Shown: positions 49,457-58,986, numbered from the stretch's first letter. The stretch: DNA of 64,000 nucleotides from Arthrobacter horti (GCF_030731045.1 NZ_JAVALS010000003.1:1-64000), one strand, 5' to 3'. Numbers and translations are program-made. The notes: generated by a model not told the origin, from the sequence alone.

Positions 49457-51039
49457 CGGGCACCTCCTTCAGCGGCCGGCGCTCCAGGAACTGCCGGCAC
49501 CACCGCCTGCTGGCCCAGCACGGCGTGGATGTACGCGTCCCGGTTGAGCATCTGCGCGGCCGAGCGGTCGGCGACGCCGAACAGCGGCCCCGCGAACACG
49601 GTGAGCGCGACGCCGAAGACCACCAGGGCCGCTGTCGGCGCCACCATGCCGCGCGGCATGAGGCGGCGCGCTGCCGCACCCGTGGCGAGGAGCTCCGGGG
49701 CCGGGTCCTCGGCGTCGTCCGTGGTGCGCCAGAAGGCCCGGTTCCACACACGGGCGATCGCCAGCAGCGTCAGCAGGGAGGCGAGGACGCCGCCCACCAC
49801 CAGCACCATCGCCAGCCCGGTCCCCTGGGCCACACCGGCCTGCAGGAGGCCCAGCTTGCCCAGGAAGCCGGAGAACGGCGGGATGCCGGCCAGGTTCATG
49901 GCGGGCACGAAGAACAGCACCGCCAGGAGCGGCGAGAGCTTGCCCAGCCCGCCCAGACGGTCCAGCGAGGAGCTTCCGGCCCGCAGTTCTATCAGGCCCG
50001 CCACCAGGAACAACGAGGTCTGGATGGTGATGTGGTGCGCCACGTAGAACACGGCCGCCCCGAGCCCGGCCGCGGAGCCGAGCGCCAGCCCGAACACCAT
50101 GTAGCCGATGTGGCTGACCAGGGTGAAGGAGAGCAGACGCTTGATGTCGTTCTGGGCGACGGCGCCGAGGATGCCCACCACCATGGTCAGCAGCGCCACG
50201 ATCATGAGCGGCTGGTTCAGGGTGTCACCGGGGAACAGGAGGGTCTCCGTCCGGACCATCGCGTACACGCCCACCTTGGTCAGCAGGCCCGCGAACACGG
50301 CGGTGACGGGCGCGGGTGCGGTCGGGTAGGAGTCCGGCAGCCAGAAGGACAGCGGGAACACGGCGGCCTTGATGCCGAACGCCACCAGCAGCATGACGTG
50401 CAGAAGCGTCTGGATACCGGGGTCCAGCTGGGCCAGCTTCCCGGCCAGATCGGCCATGTTCACGGTGCCCGTGGAGGCGTAGATCATGGCGATGGCGATC
50501 AGGAACAGCAACGAGGACACCACGGACACCACCACGTACGTCACGCCGGCCCGGATGCGCTGCTCAGTGCCGCCGAGCGTCATGAGGACATAGCTGGCGG
50601 TCAGCAGGATCTCGAAACCCACGTACAGGTTGAAGAGGTCGCCGGAGAGGAACGCGTTGGAGACGCCCGCGATCAGGATGAGATAGCTCGGATGGAAGAT
50701 CGAGACCGGGCCGTCATAGCCGGACTCGCTGGCACCCTGGGCCGAGGCGTAGATCAGCACGCACAGGCTCACGGCGGATGACACCACCAGCATGAGCGAG
50801 GAGAACGCGTCCACCACCATGACGATCCCGAACGGCGGGAACCAGGCGCCCAGCCGGACGGCGGTGGTGCCGCCGTCCCAGCTGGAGGCCAGGAGGAGCG
50901 ATTCCAGCGTCAGCGTCAGGGACAGCACGGTCACGCTCACCGCGCGCTGCGCCCGCGGGTGCCGGATGAGGGTGAACGCCAGCGCCGCGCCCAGGATGGG
51001 CAACAGGACGGCCAGCGGGGCGAGGTGCGCGAGGTTCAT
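49453..51039 (-). CDS. mrpD: Na+/H+ antiporter subunit D (MrpD/MnhD)
   Basis: A 528-residue NuoN/L-like ion-translocating subunit with about 14 helices: FNLYVGFEILLTASYVLMTL (membrane Glu), LHVMLLVAFGIKAAVFPLSF with the key Lys, WLPDSYPTAPAPVTAVFAGL and LLSFTLVSHIGYMVFGLALG. Together with MrpA it forms the proton and sodium path of the complex. Confidence 0.94.
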   Translation of the reverse strand: MNLAHLAPLAVLLPILGAALAFTLIRHPRAQRAVSVTVLSLTLTLESLLLASSWDGGTTAVRLGAWFPPFGIVMVVDAFSSLMLVVSSAVSLCVLIYASAQGASESGYDGPVSIFHPSYLILIAGVSNAFLSGDLFNLYVGFEILLTASYVLMTLGGTEQRIRAGVTYVVVSVVSSLLFLIAIAMIYASTGTVNMADLAGKLAQLDPGIQTLLHVMLLVAFGIKAAVFPLSFWLPDSYPTAPAPVTAVFAGLLTKVGVYAMVRTETLLFPGDTLNQPLMIVALLTMVVGILGAVAQNDIKRLLSFTLVSHIGYMVFGLALGSAAGLGAAVFYVAHHITIQTSLFLVAGLIELRAGSSSLDRLGGLGKLSPLLAVLFFVPAMNLAGIPPFSGFLGKLGLLQAGVAQGTGLAMVLVVGGVLASLLTLLAIARVWNRAFWRTTDDAEDPAPELLATGAAARRLMPRGMVAPTAALVVFGVALTVFAGPLFGVADRSAAQMLNRDAYIHAVLGQQAVVPAVPGAPAAEGGAR

Positions 51040-51638
51040 GCCCGGCCCCCGTCCACGCCGCGGCTTCCGCCCTCAGGGGGCGCGACGACGCCGCCCGCCC
51101 CCTTGGAGGGCACTGCGTCGCTGGAGGGCACGACGGCGGCCGCCGCGGCGCCGTCGTCGGCCATGCCGCCGTCGTGCGCGTCACCGCGGCCATCCGCGCC
51201 GCTGCCGAGCGGGAACTCGGTGGTCTCGTCCGGGATGGGGGCGTCATCCTCGGCGTCGAAGCTGGGGGTGTTGGCCACTTTCCGGTCTTCCGTGTCGTCC
51301 GCGATGACGTCCTGGCGGCCCAGGATCCAGGTGCGGTAGATGATGCCGAGCATGAACGCCGTGACCGCGAAACTGATGACGATCGAGGTCAGGATCAGGG
51401 CCTGCGGGAGGGGGTCGTTGTAGTCCTTGGGGTCCGTGCCCTTGGTGAAGAGCGGGGCGAGCCCGGCGTAGCCGCCCGTGACCAGGATCAGGAGGTTGGT
51501 GGCGTTGGCCAGGAGCATGAGCCCCAGGGTGACGCGGGTGAGGCTGCGTTCCAGCAGGAGGTAGATCCCACAGGCGTAGAGCACGCCCATGATCAGCAGG
51601 AGGGTCATATTGGCACTCAGGCCCGTCTCAGCGCTCAT
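51036..51638 (-). CDS. mrpC: Na+/H+ antiporter subunit C (MrpC/MnhC)
   Basis: A 200-residue NuoK-like subunit: three helices (MTLLLIMGVLYACGIYLLLE, LTRVTLGLMLLANATNLLIL, LPQALILTSIVISFAVTAFM) then an unusually long acidic, Gly/Ala-rich cytoplasmic tail of about 75 residues (ADDTEDRKVANTPSFDAEDD onward). Overlaps MrpA and MrpD by 4 nt. Confidence 0.92.
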   Translation of the reverse strand: MSAETGLSANMTLLLIMGVLYACGIYLLLERSLTRVTLGLMLLANATNLLILVTGGYAGLAPLFTKGTDPKDYNDPLPQALILTSIVISFAVTAFMLGIIYRTWILGRQDVIADDTEDRKVANTPSFDAEDDAPIPDETTEFPLGSGADGRGDAHDGGMADDGAAAAAVVPSSDAVPSKGAGGVVAPPEGGSRGVDGGRA

Positions 51639-54628
51639 CGTGCGGCCACCTCGCTTTCCTCCTCGAGTTCCACATCGATCTGGGCCCCGAAACCGCGGAG
51701 CACGTCCAGGACCAGGCCGATCACCACCAGGTAGACCCCTATGTCGAAGAAAGTGCTGGTCACGAACTTCACGTCGCCGAACACCGGCAGGGTGAAGTGC
51801 AGGATGGCCGCTTGGAACACGTTCCCGCCCAGCAGGAACGGCGCCAGTCCGGAGACGGCGGCGAGGGCCAGGCCGAGGCCCAGGACCAGGCCGGGGCTCA
51901 TCCGCAGCGCCTCCGCGAGCTCGAAGCGGCCACCGGCCAGGTACCGGATGGTCAGCGCCATGCCCGCCATGAGGCCGCCCGCGAAGCCGCCGCCGGGCAG
52001 ATTGTGGCCGGCGAAGAGCAGGTACACGGAGAACACCACCATGGTGTGGAAGATCAGCCGCGTGACCACCTCGAAGAGGATGGAACGGCGCTCGGGCGCC
52101 AAGGTGCGGCCGGCCACGAGCCACGGGTTCCGCCGCACGCCACCCACCGTGCTCGGCGAGGCGCCGAAGCGGCGGGCCGTGGCCAGTGCCGCGGCGGCCA
52201 GTGAACCCGTCGGCTGCTTGGCCACACGGCCCACACTGCCGGTCTCCACCCCGGCGCTGCGGCCCAGGCTGTGCCCGATCGAACGGACGAAGATGAGGCT
52301 GGCCACGCCCGTGGCGGCCAGGGCCAGCACGGAGATCTCGCCGAAGGTGTCCCAGGCCCGCAGATCCACCAGGGTCACGTTGACCACGTTCAGGCCGCCG
52401 CCCTGCTCGTAGGCGAGCTTGGGGAAGTCCAGGGAGATGGGAGTGGCCACGCGGGCGTCCGCGGCGAACAGCGCGAACACCACCATGGCCGCGCCGAACG
52501 CCAGGCCCAGGACCACGCGGATCACCCGGTACCGGCCGCCCGTGCGGTCCCGCAGTTCAGGGGGAAGGCGGCGCATGGCCAGCACGAACGCCACCAGCGC
52601 CACGGTCTCCACGAGCATCTGGGTCAGGGCCAGGTCCGGCGCGCTCTGCAGGGCGAAGATGAGGGCCATGCCGTAGCCGGTGACGGAGACGAACAGGACG
52701 GCCATGAAACGCTTGTTGGCCTTGACCGCGCCGAACGCGCCCACCACGATGCCGAGGCCGATCAGCCACTGCAGCGGCGAGCCCGGGTCGATCCAATAGA
52801 GCTTTGACGGGATGGGCTTCCCGTTCCAGAGCAGCACCCCAACGGGTACGGCCACGGCGACGGCGAGGATCACCACGAGGTAGAAGAACAGGGAACCGCG
52901 CTGCGTGCGGCCCGTGACCCAGACGGCCACATCGTCCAGGGCGCCGATGACGTTCTGGTAGGCCTTGTCCGCCTCCGGGATTTTCGGCAGTGACGACTGG
53001 AACCGGCTCACCGCGTCCCGGCCCCAGACCAGCAATGAACCCACCAGGAAGGTCACGGCGGTCAGGCCCAGGGCCGGCGTGACGCCGTGCCAGAGTTCCA
53101 GGTGGCCGGCGGAGGTTCCCCCGTGACCACCGGCGTCACCCGGCGCGCCCGCTGCGAAGAGCGCGGCGTACGGCTGGATCCAGGAATCCACCGGTGCCGG
53201 CCAGACGCCGTAGACCACGCTGAGAACGGCCAGAAGGGCGGGTGCGGCCAGGAAGGAGAAGCGGATCGGCTTGAACGGGGTGGGCGGAACGCCCGGTTTC
53301 ATGGCGAACGCGCCCCATATGAACCGCGCGGAATATGCGAACGTGAGTATGGATCCGAGCACCATGCCCGCCAGGACCACCGGCCCCCACGGCGCATGGC
53401 CGGCTTCTCCGGCCCACTCCACGAACGCCGTGAACACGCTCTCCTTCGCCACGAACCCCGCCAGCGGCGGGATGCCCGCCATGGACGCCGCGGCGACCAC
53501 GGCCACCACGCCCAGCGCCCGGGAGGAGCGGAAGACGCCGGAGAGCTTGCCGACGTCGCGCGTTCCGGTCTGATGGTCGATGATGCCCACCACCAGGAAC
53601 AACGCCGCCTTGAACAGGCCGTGGGCGAGCAGGAGCCCCAGCCCTGCGAGTGCCGCCTCCGGCGTTCCCAGGCCCACCACCATGGTCAGGAAGCCCAGCT
53701 GGGACACGGTGCCGAACGCCAGGATGAGCTTGATGTCCTTCTGCCGCAGGGCGCGGTAGCCGCCCACCAGCATGGTCGCCAGGCCGAGCGTCAGGATCAC
53801 CGGCAGCCAGCTGTCCGCGCCGGACAGCCCGGGAGCCAGGCGCGCCACCAGGTAGATGCCCGCCTTCACCATCGCGGCGGCGTGCAGATACGCGCTCACG
53901 GGGGTGGGCGCGGCCATCGCGCCCGGCAGCCAGAAGTGGAAGGGGACCAGCGCGCTCTTGGTGATGGCCCCCACCAGCACCAGCACGACGGCGACATTCA
54001 GCGCCGCCATCGCGGCGCCGTCGTGTGCGGCCAGCAAAGCCGGCGCCCGCTCGAGGAGGCCGGAGACGCGGCTGGTGCCCGTGAGCTGGGCGAGCATGAT
54101 GAGCCCGATCAGCATGGTCAGGCCGCCGGCCGTGGTCACGATCAGCGCCGTGAGGGCCGAGCGGCGGGCGGAGATCCTGGCGCGCGCGTAGCCGATGAGC
54201 AGGTAGGACAGGATGGTGGTCAGTTCCCAGAAGACGAACATCAGGATGAGGTCGTCCGCGGTGACCAGGCCGAACATGGCGCCCGCGAAGGCCAGCAGCT
54301 GGGCGCCGAAGCTCCCCAGGTTCGCGTCCTTGTCCTTGAAATACCGGGCGCAGTAGGCCAGGACCAGCGCACCGACACCTAAGACCAGCAGGCACATGAC
54401 CCAGGAGAGCGGGTCCATCCGGAACGTCAGATCCAACTGGAGCTCCGGGATCCAGTCCACATGTTCCGTCAGGCCCTGGCCGTAGGCGGCGGGGTACTGG
54501 AAGATCAGCCACACGAACGCGGCGGCCGGTGCGGCGGCCAGCACGTAAAACGCGTTCCTGCCCATCCCTGCGAAGAAGACGGGCGCCAATGCGGCGACCG
54601 CGAAGAGGGAACAGAGGACAAGAATCAC
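51635..54628 (-). CDS. mrpA: Na+/H+ antiporter subunit A with fused B domain (MrpA-MrpB)
   Basis: A 997-residue NuoL-like subunit with more than 20 helices. It shows MFVFWELTTILSYLLIGYAR, VGAITKSALVPFHFWLPGAM, HAAAMVKAGIYLVARLAPGL and LLAHGLFKAALFLVVGIIDH. The C-terminal 150 residues are an MrpB-type domain (VVTRLIFHTMVVFSVYLLFA, GHNLPGGGFAGGLMAGMALT). First gene of the operon. The GTG at 54628 follows AAGGTG; the longer frame to 54715 is non-coding. The complex supports sodium efflux and alkaline pH tolerance. Confidence 0.94.
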   Translation of the reverse strand: MILVLCSLFAVAALAPVFFAGMGRNAFYVLAAAPAAAFVWLIFQYPAAYGQGLTEHVDWIPELQLDLTFRMDPLSWVMCLLVLGVGALVLAYCARYFKDKDANLGSFGAQLLAFAGAMFGLVTADDLILMFVFWELTTILSYLLIGYARARISARRSALTALIVTTAGGLTMLIGLIMLAQLTGTSRVSGLLERAPALLAAHDGAAMAALNVAVVLVLVGAITKSALVPFHFWLPGAMAAPTPVSAYLHAAAMVKAGIYLVARLAPGLSGADSWLPVILTLGLATMLVGGYRALRQKDIKLILAFGTVSQLGFLTMVVGLGTPEAALAGLGLLLAHGLFKAALFLVVGIIDHQTGTRDVGKLSGVFRSSRALGVVAVVAAASMAGIPPLAGFVAKESVFTAFVEWAGEAGHAPWGPVVLAGMVLGSILTFAYSARFIWGAFAMKPGVPPTPFKPIRFSFLAAPALLAVLSVVYGVWPAPVDSWIQPYAALFAAGAPGDAGGHGGTSAGHLELWHGVTPALGLTAVTFLVGSLLVWGRDAVSRFQSSLPKIPEADKAYQNVIGALDDVAVWVTGRTQRGSLFFYLVVILAVAVAVPVGVLLWNGKPIPSKLYWIDPGSPLQWLIGLGIVVGAFGAVKANKRFMAVLFVSVTGYGMALIFALQSAPDLALTQMLVETVALVAFVLAMRRLPPELRDRTGGRYRVIRVVLGLAFGAAMVVFALFAADARVATPISLDFPKLAYEQGGGLNVVNVTLVDLRAWDTFGEISVLALAATGVASLIFVRSIGHSLGRSAGVETGSVGRVAKQPTGSLAAAALATARRFGASPSTVGGVRRNPWLVAGRTLAPERRSILFEVVTRLIFHTMVVFSVYLLFAGHNLPGGGFAGGLMAGMALTIRYLAGGRFELAEALRMSPGLVLGLGLALAAVSGLAPFLLGGNVFQAAILHFTLPVFGDVKFVTSTFFDIGVYLVVIGLVLDVLRGFGAQIDVELEEESEVAAR

Positions 54629-54777
54629 GTGGTCTTCACCTTCCGGTGTCGCCGGCCGCGGGCAGTCCTGTCGTCCGGAATGATTCCTTGAACAGGTGTC
54701 TTTCCATTTTATCAAGTGGATGGTTTCGAAATGATTTCGTCGCCTTTCCGACCCGATGGACCGCTACCATTCGTCCT

Positions 54778-56151
54778 ATGAGCGCCGATGCCCTCCCGCC
54801 CGCCCTGAGCGACACCGCCGTCCTGGAACCCCGCAGGCAGCGCAGCATGGTGCTGGCCTGGGCCTCGTGGGACTGGGGCTCCGCCTCCTTCAACGCCGTG
54901 ATGACCACCTTCGTCTTCACGGTCTACCTGACGTCCTCAGCGTTCGGCGGGCAGGACCACGCCTCCGGCGTGCTGTCCGCCGGCTTCGGCTTCGCCGGGC
55001 TCGCCATCGCCCTGCTGGCGCCCGTCACAGGTCAGAGGGCCGACGCCGGAGGGCGGAGGAAGCTCTGGCTGGGTGTCTACAGCGGGGTGGTGGTGCTGCT
55101 CATGGCGCTCTGCTTCTTCGTCCGGCCCCAGCCGGAGTACCTGCTGTTCGGCGTCATCCTCATGAGCGTGGGGCACGTGTTCTTCGAGCTGGCGGGCGTG
55201 AACTACAACGCCATGCTCACGCAGATCTCGACGCCGGCCACCATCGGCCGCGTGTCAGGGATCGGCTGGGCGGCGGGCTACGTGGGCGGGATCGTGGCGC
55301 TGCTGCTGGTGCTGCAGCTCTTCATCCAGCCGGCCTTCCACTGGTTCGGCGCCAGCACGGACGATTCGCTCAACATCCGGCTCGTGGCCCTGTTCTCCGC
55401 CGTGTGGTTCGGGCTGTTCGCACTGCCCGTGTTCTTCCGGATCCCCGAGCCGCCCAAGGTGCCGGCGGAGGCCCGGATCGGCTTCCTGCAGTCCTACGTC
55501 CTGCTGTTCCGGCGGATCAAGGCCCTGTATCGCAAGGCGCCGCACACCATTTATTTCCTGCTGGCCAGTGCGGTGTTCCGTGACGGCCTGGCGGCGGTGT
55601 TCACCTTCGGCGGCGTGATCGCGGCCGGGACCTTCGGGTTCCAGCTCAAGGAGGTCATCTTCTTCGCCGTCTTCGGGAACGTGGTCGCCGCCGTTGGCGC
55701 GATCCTGGGCGGGTTCCTGGACGACCGGATCGGGCCGAAGCGCGTGATCGTCCTGTCCCTGCTGGGGCTCCTGGTGGCCGGGACCGCCATCCTGGTGCTC
55801 GGCAACGAGACGTATTCCCTGGGCGGCATGCAGTGGCACGGAACCCTGACGTTCTGGGTGTTCGGCCTGCTCCTGTGCCTGTTCGTCGGCCCGGCCCAGG
55901 CCTCCGCCCGGGCATTCCTGGGACGCCTGGCACCCGACGGCGAGGTCGGCGAGCTCTTCGGCCTCTACGCCACCACCGGCCGGGCGGTCTCCTTCCTGGC
56001 GCCGATGCTTTTCAGCATCTCGATCGCCATCGCCTCCCAGCTGGTCCCGGCCGGGCAGGCACAGCGCTGGGGCATCCTCGGCATCATGGTGGTGCTCCTG
56101 GCCGGCCTCCTGGTCCTGCTCCCGGTCAAGGCTCCGTCTTCCTCCCGTTGA
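54778..56151 (+). CDS. UMF1-type MFS transporter
   Basis: A 457-residue 12-helix transporter of the Atg22/UMF1-type family: SMVLAWASWDWGSASFNAVM, FVFTVYLTSSAFGG, GQRADAGGRRKLWLGVYSGV, NYNAMLTQISTPATIGRVSG and FGLYATTGRAVSFLAPMLFS. The substrate is unknown. TACCAT lies 7 nt before the ATG and no ribosome binding site is present, so the mRNA is probably leaderless. Its stop codon lies inside palindrome C copy 1. Confidence 0.88.
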   Translation: MSADALPPALSDTAVLEPRRQRSMVLAWASWDWGSASFNAVMTTFVFTVYLTSSAFGGQDHASGVLSAGFGFAGLAIALLAPVTGQRADAGGRRKLWLGVYSGVVVLLMALCFFVRPQPEYLLFGVILMSVGHVFFELAGVNYNAMLTQISTPATIGRVSGIGWAAGYVGGIVALLLVLQLFIQPAFHWFGASTDDSLNIRLVALFSAVWFGLFALPVFFRIPEPPKVPAEARIGFLQSYVLLFRRIKALYRKAPHTIYFLLASAVFRDGLAAVFTFGGVIAAGTFGFQLKEVIFFAVFGNVVAAVGAILGGFLDDRIGPKRVIVLSLLGLLVAGTAILVLGNETYSLGGMQWHGTLTFWVFGLLLCLFVGPAQASARAFLGRLAPDGEVGELFGLYATTGRAVSFLAPMLFSISIAIASQLVPAGQAQRWGILGIMVVLLAGLLVLLPVKAPSSSR

Positions 56152-56207
56152 GTGCTCAGTTGTGGCGGCTTAAAGCGGTCAAATCCCGCCACAACTGAGC
56201 AGTCAAC
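56147..56207. repeat. Palindrome family C, copy 1
   Basis: GTTGAGTGCTCAGTTGTGGC begins the left arm (56147-56168); the right arm (56186-56207) differs at one position. The MFS stop codon is within the left arm. Left of the Vsr-like gene. Confidence 0.88.
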
Positions 56208-56284
56208 ACGGGTGCCGGGCCAGATTCTCCACATGCCGGAAGTCTCGAGGGATCTCGCACCGCCCAAGCTGGTCCCATGGCCGG

Positions 56285-57208
56285 ATGAGAGCGCACCGAC
56301 TGCCCGAACAATTCCGGTCCGGATCCTTCACCACCGTCGAGGCGGACGGCGCGGGCCTGTCCCGGAGCCGTCTGCGGGCGAGCGACCTGGACGCCCCGTC
56401 ACGGGGTATCCGCGTGCCGCTGCGCGACGATTCATCATTGCTTCAGCGCCTCCGGGGCTACACCGCGCTGGATGACGCCTCGGTCGTCTCCGAGCTGACA
56501 GCGGCACGCGCGAGAGGTATCTCGCTTCCCCCTTGGGTGGACGACACCATCCATCTCTCACGCACCAAGGGAGGAACGCACCCTCGCCGCGCCGGCGTCG
56601 TCGGGCACCGAACCCTGCTTCTGCCGGACGAGGTGGAGCACCTCGACGGCGTAAGGATCACGTCGCCGGCCCGGACCTGGCTGGATCTGGCGCACCATCT
56701 GCCACTCTGGGATCTCGTGGCGGCCGGAGACCATCTGGTGAACGAGCATGGCCCGGACCATCCGCATCCGCGCGAAGCGATCTGCACCCTGGAACAGCTC
56801 CGCCGCACCACGATGGCTCACCCGAAGAAGAAGGGCAAGCGCAACGCACTGGCTGCACTGGACCTGATTCGCGTCGGTGCGGACTCGCCGAAAGAGACCG
56901 AGATGCGCCGGGTCCTCATGGATCACGGGATGCCCGAACCGACGCTCAACGTCGTCCTGTACGGGGAGTGGAGCAGGCCTGTCGTATGGCCCGACGTCGC
57001 TTACCCCGAGTTCCGGATCAGTCTCCAGTACGACGGCAAGGTCCACGGCGAGGAGCAGCAGTACGAAAGGGACATCCGACGGGCAGCCCTTACCGCGGAA
57101 CTCGGCTGGGAGGAGGTCCGTGTGAGCGCTGGGGACCTTCGGGGAAAGTGGCCCTCCATGATGCCAAAGGTCCGCCGGGCGCTCCTCCGCGCAGGATGGA
57201 CGGAATGA
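56285..57208 (+). CDS. AbiEi-like N-terminus with Vsr/DUF559-like endonuclease fold
   Basis: A 307-residue protein. The N-terminal part has the winged-HTH style typical of AbiEi-like proteins (GLSRSRLRASDLDAPSRGIR and, later, VRITSPARTWLDLAHHLPL). The C-terminal part (YPEFRISLQYDGKVHGEEQQ, YERDIRRAALTAELGWEEVR) is a Vsr/DUF559-like PD-(D/E)xK endonuclease fold; however, the acidic residues are partly altered, so activity is uncertain. Such proteins are common in Micrococcales and their role is unknown. Copies of palindrome family C lie 77 nt before and 4 nt after it. The start lacks a good ribosome binding site. Confidence 0.7.
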   Translation: MRAHRLPEQFRSGSFTTVEADGAGLSRSRLRASDLDAPSRGIRVPLRDDSSLLQRLRGYTALDDASVVSELTAARARGISLPPWVDDTIHLSRTKGGTHPRRAGVVGHRTLLLPDEVEHLDGVRITSPARTWLDLAHHLPLWDLVAAGDHLVNEHGPDHPHPREAICTLEQLRRTTMAHPKKKGKRNALAALDLIRVGADSPKETEMRRVLMDHGMPEPTLNVVLYGEWSRPVVWPDVAYPEFRISLQYDGKVHGEEQQYERDIRRAALTAELGWEEVRVSAGDLRGKWPSMMPKVRRALLRAGWTE

Positions 57209-57212
57209 GCCG

Positions 57213-57274
57213 GTTGAGTGCTCAGTAGTGGCGACTTGTGGGGCGCCGAAGCCGCCACAACTGAGCACTCAACG
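57213..57274. repeat. Palindrome family C, copy 2
   Basis: Left arm GTTGAGTGCTCAGTAGTGGC from 57213, right arm GCCGCCACAACTGAGCACTC to 57274, with a divergent loop. It lies directly after the Vsr-like gene. Confidence 0.88.
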
Positions 57275-57301
57275 TCGGGTGGAGAGGACTAGGCTGGAGT
57301 C

Positions 57302-57784
57302 ATGCACGTGGAAGAAACCGAACTCCCCGGCCTCGGGGTGCGGAAAGACTTCATGACCGCCAGCGGACGCAGGATCGGCGTGGTGGTCCACCGTGATGGC
57401 ACCACGGAATTCATCCTCTCCACCTGGGACGACCCGGACACCTGCCAGGCCTCCATCCCGCTGACCAGCCAGGAGACCACCACCCTGGCCCAGCTGCTGG
57501 GCGGCCAGCTGATCGTCAACCAGCTCACGGAGGAGCACCGTGACGTCCCGGGCATCGTGACACGCCAGTTCTCCATCCTGCACGAGTCCCCCTTCCGCGA
57601 CCGCCCCATGGGCACCGCGTCGATCCGCACGCGCAGCGGCGTGTCGATCGTGGCGATCATGCGGGAAGGCGAGGTGATCCCGTCCCCGGGCCCCGACGTC
57701 GTTCTCCACGCCAGTGACCTCCTGGTCGCGGTGGGCACTCTCGAAGGCCTGGACAAGGCCGCCGAGATCCTCCGCAAGGGGTAG
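57302..57784 (+). CDS. Regulatory subunit of cation:proton antiporter (TrkA-C/RCK_C)
   Basis: A 160-residue soluble protein. The N-terminal half is the KhtT-like part (VEETELPGLGVRKDFMTASG), and residues about 80-158 are an RCK_C domain (SILHESPFRDRPMGTASIRT, GVSIVAIMREGEVIPSPGPD, LHASDLLVAVGTLEGLDKAA) that binds a nucleotide and gates the transporter. It precedes the antiporter gene by 2 nt. TAGGCT ends 6 nt before the ATG and no ribosome binding site is present, suggesting a leaderless mRNA. Confidence 0.9.
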   Translation: MHVEETELPGLGVRKDFMTASGRRIGVVVHRDGTTEFILSTWDDPDTCQASIPLTSQETTTLAQLLGGQLIVNQLTEEHRDVPGIVTRQFSILHESPFRDRPMGTASIRTRSGVSIVAIMREGEVIPSPGPDVVLHASDLLVAVGTLEGLDKAAEILRKG

Positions 57785-57786
57785 GA

Positions 57787-58983
57787 GTGGACCAGCTCGC
57801 CCTGACCCTGATCGAGCTGGGAGGCGTGGTCTTCGTCCTCGGCCTCCTGGCCCGCCTCGCCGGGCGCATCGGCATGTCCCCCATCCCGTTCTACCTGCTG
57901 GGCGGCCTGGGCTTCGGCGCAGGCGGCGTGATCCAGCTGGGCGGCATCCGCGATTTCAGCCACCTCTCCGGAGAGATCGGCGTGATCCTCCTGCTGCTGA
58001 TGCTCGGTCTGGAATATACGGCGGACGAGCTCTTCACGGGCTTGAAGAAGTCCTGGAAAGCCGGTGTGATGGACGCCGTCCTGAACGCCATCCCGGGCGC
58101 CGCCGTCGCTCTCCTGCTCGGCTGGGGCCCCGTGGGCGCGCTGGTGATGGCGGGCGTCACCTACATCTCGTCCTCCGGCATCGCCGCCAAGACCCTGACG
58201 GACCTGGGCCGCCTCGGCAACCGGGAGACGCCCACGGTCCTCTCCGTCCTGGTGTTCGAAGACCTGGCCATGGCCGTCTACCTGCCCATCCTGACCGCCA
58301 CACTGGCCGGCGTCGGGTTCTTCGGCGGGCTGCAGGCCGTGGCGATCGCGCTGGCCGTGATCAGCGTGGTGCTCCTGGTCGCCATGAAGCACGGCCACCG
58401 GGTCTCCGCGATCGTGCACAGCGAGAACGCGGAAGTGTTCCTCTTGACCGTCCTGGGCGCGGCCCTCCTGGTGGCAGGCATCGCCTCCGCCCTGCAGGTG
58501 TCCGCCGCGGTGGGCGCGTTCATGCTGGGCATCGCGATCTCCGGCGCCACGGCGCACAACGCCACCCGGATGCTGGAACCGCTGCGGGACCTGTTCGCGG
58601 CCATCTTCTTCGTGGCGTTCGGCCTGAGCACGGACGCCACCACCATCCCGCCGGTGCTCGGCTGGGCACTCCTGCTGGCCCTGGTCACCACGCTCACCAA
58701 GATGGTGACGGGGTGGTGGGCCGCGGGGCGTGCCGGGATCGGCAAGCCGGGCAAGGTGCGCGCCGGGGCGGCGTTGGTGGCCCGTGGCGAGTTCTCGATC
58801 GTCATCGCGGGCCTCGCCGTCACCTCCGGTGCGGTGCCGGCGCAGCTCGCCGCCCTGGCCTCGTCCTACGTGCTCATCATGGCCGTCCTGGGGCCGCTCA
58901 TCGCCCGCTACATCGAGACCTGGGCCAAGCCGTTCATCCGCCCGCGCAAGGCGGCCGTGGCGAACGCGGGTGGAGCCACCTGA
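57787..58983 (+). CDS. Cation:proton antiporter (KefB/KhtU type)
   Basis: A 398-residue CPA2 antiporter with about 12 helices: PIPFYLLGGLGFGAGGVIQL, VILLLLMLGLEYTADELFTG, SSSGIAAKTLTDLGRL, VLVFEDLAMAVYLPILTATL and IAISGATAHNATRMLEPLRD. No RCK domain is fused to it, consistent with the separate regulatory subunit. It probably exports potassium or sodium in exchange for protons. Start GTG at 57787. Confidence 0.9.
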   Translation: MDQLALTLIELGGVVFVLGLLARLAGRIGMSPIPFYLLGGLGFGAGGVIQLGGIRDFSHLSGEIGVILLLLMLGLEYTADELFTGLKKSWKAGVMDAVLNAIPGAAVALLLGWGPVGALVMAGVTYISSSGIAAKTLTDLGRLGNRETPTVLSVLVFEDLAMAVYLPILTATLAGVGFFGGLQAVAIALAVISVVLLVAMKHGHRVSAIVHSENAEVFLLTVLGAALLVAGIASALQVSAAVGAFMLGIAISGATAHNATRMLEPLRDLFAAIFFVAFGLSTDATTIPPVLGWALLLALVTTLTKMVTGWWAAGRAGIGKPGKVRAGAALVARGEFSIVIAGLAVTSGAVPAQLAALASSYVLIMAVLGPLIARYIETWAKPFIRPRKAAVANAGGAT

Positions 58984-58986
58984 GCC

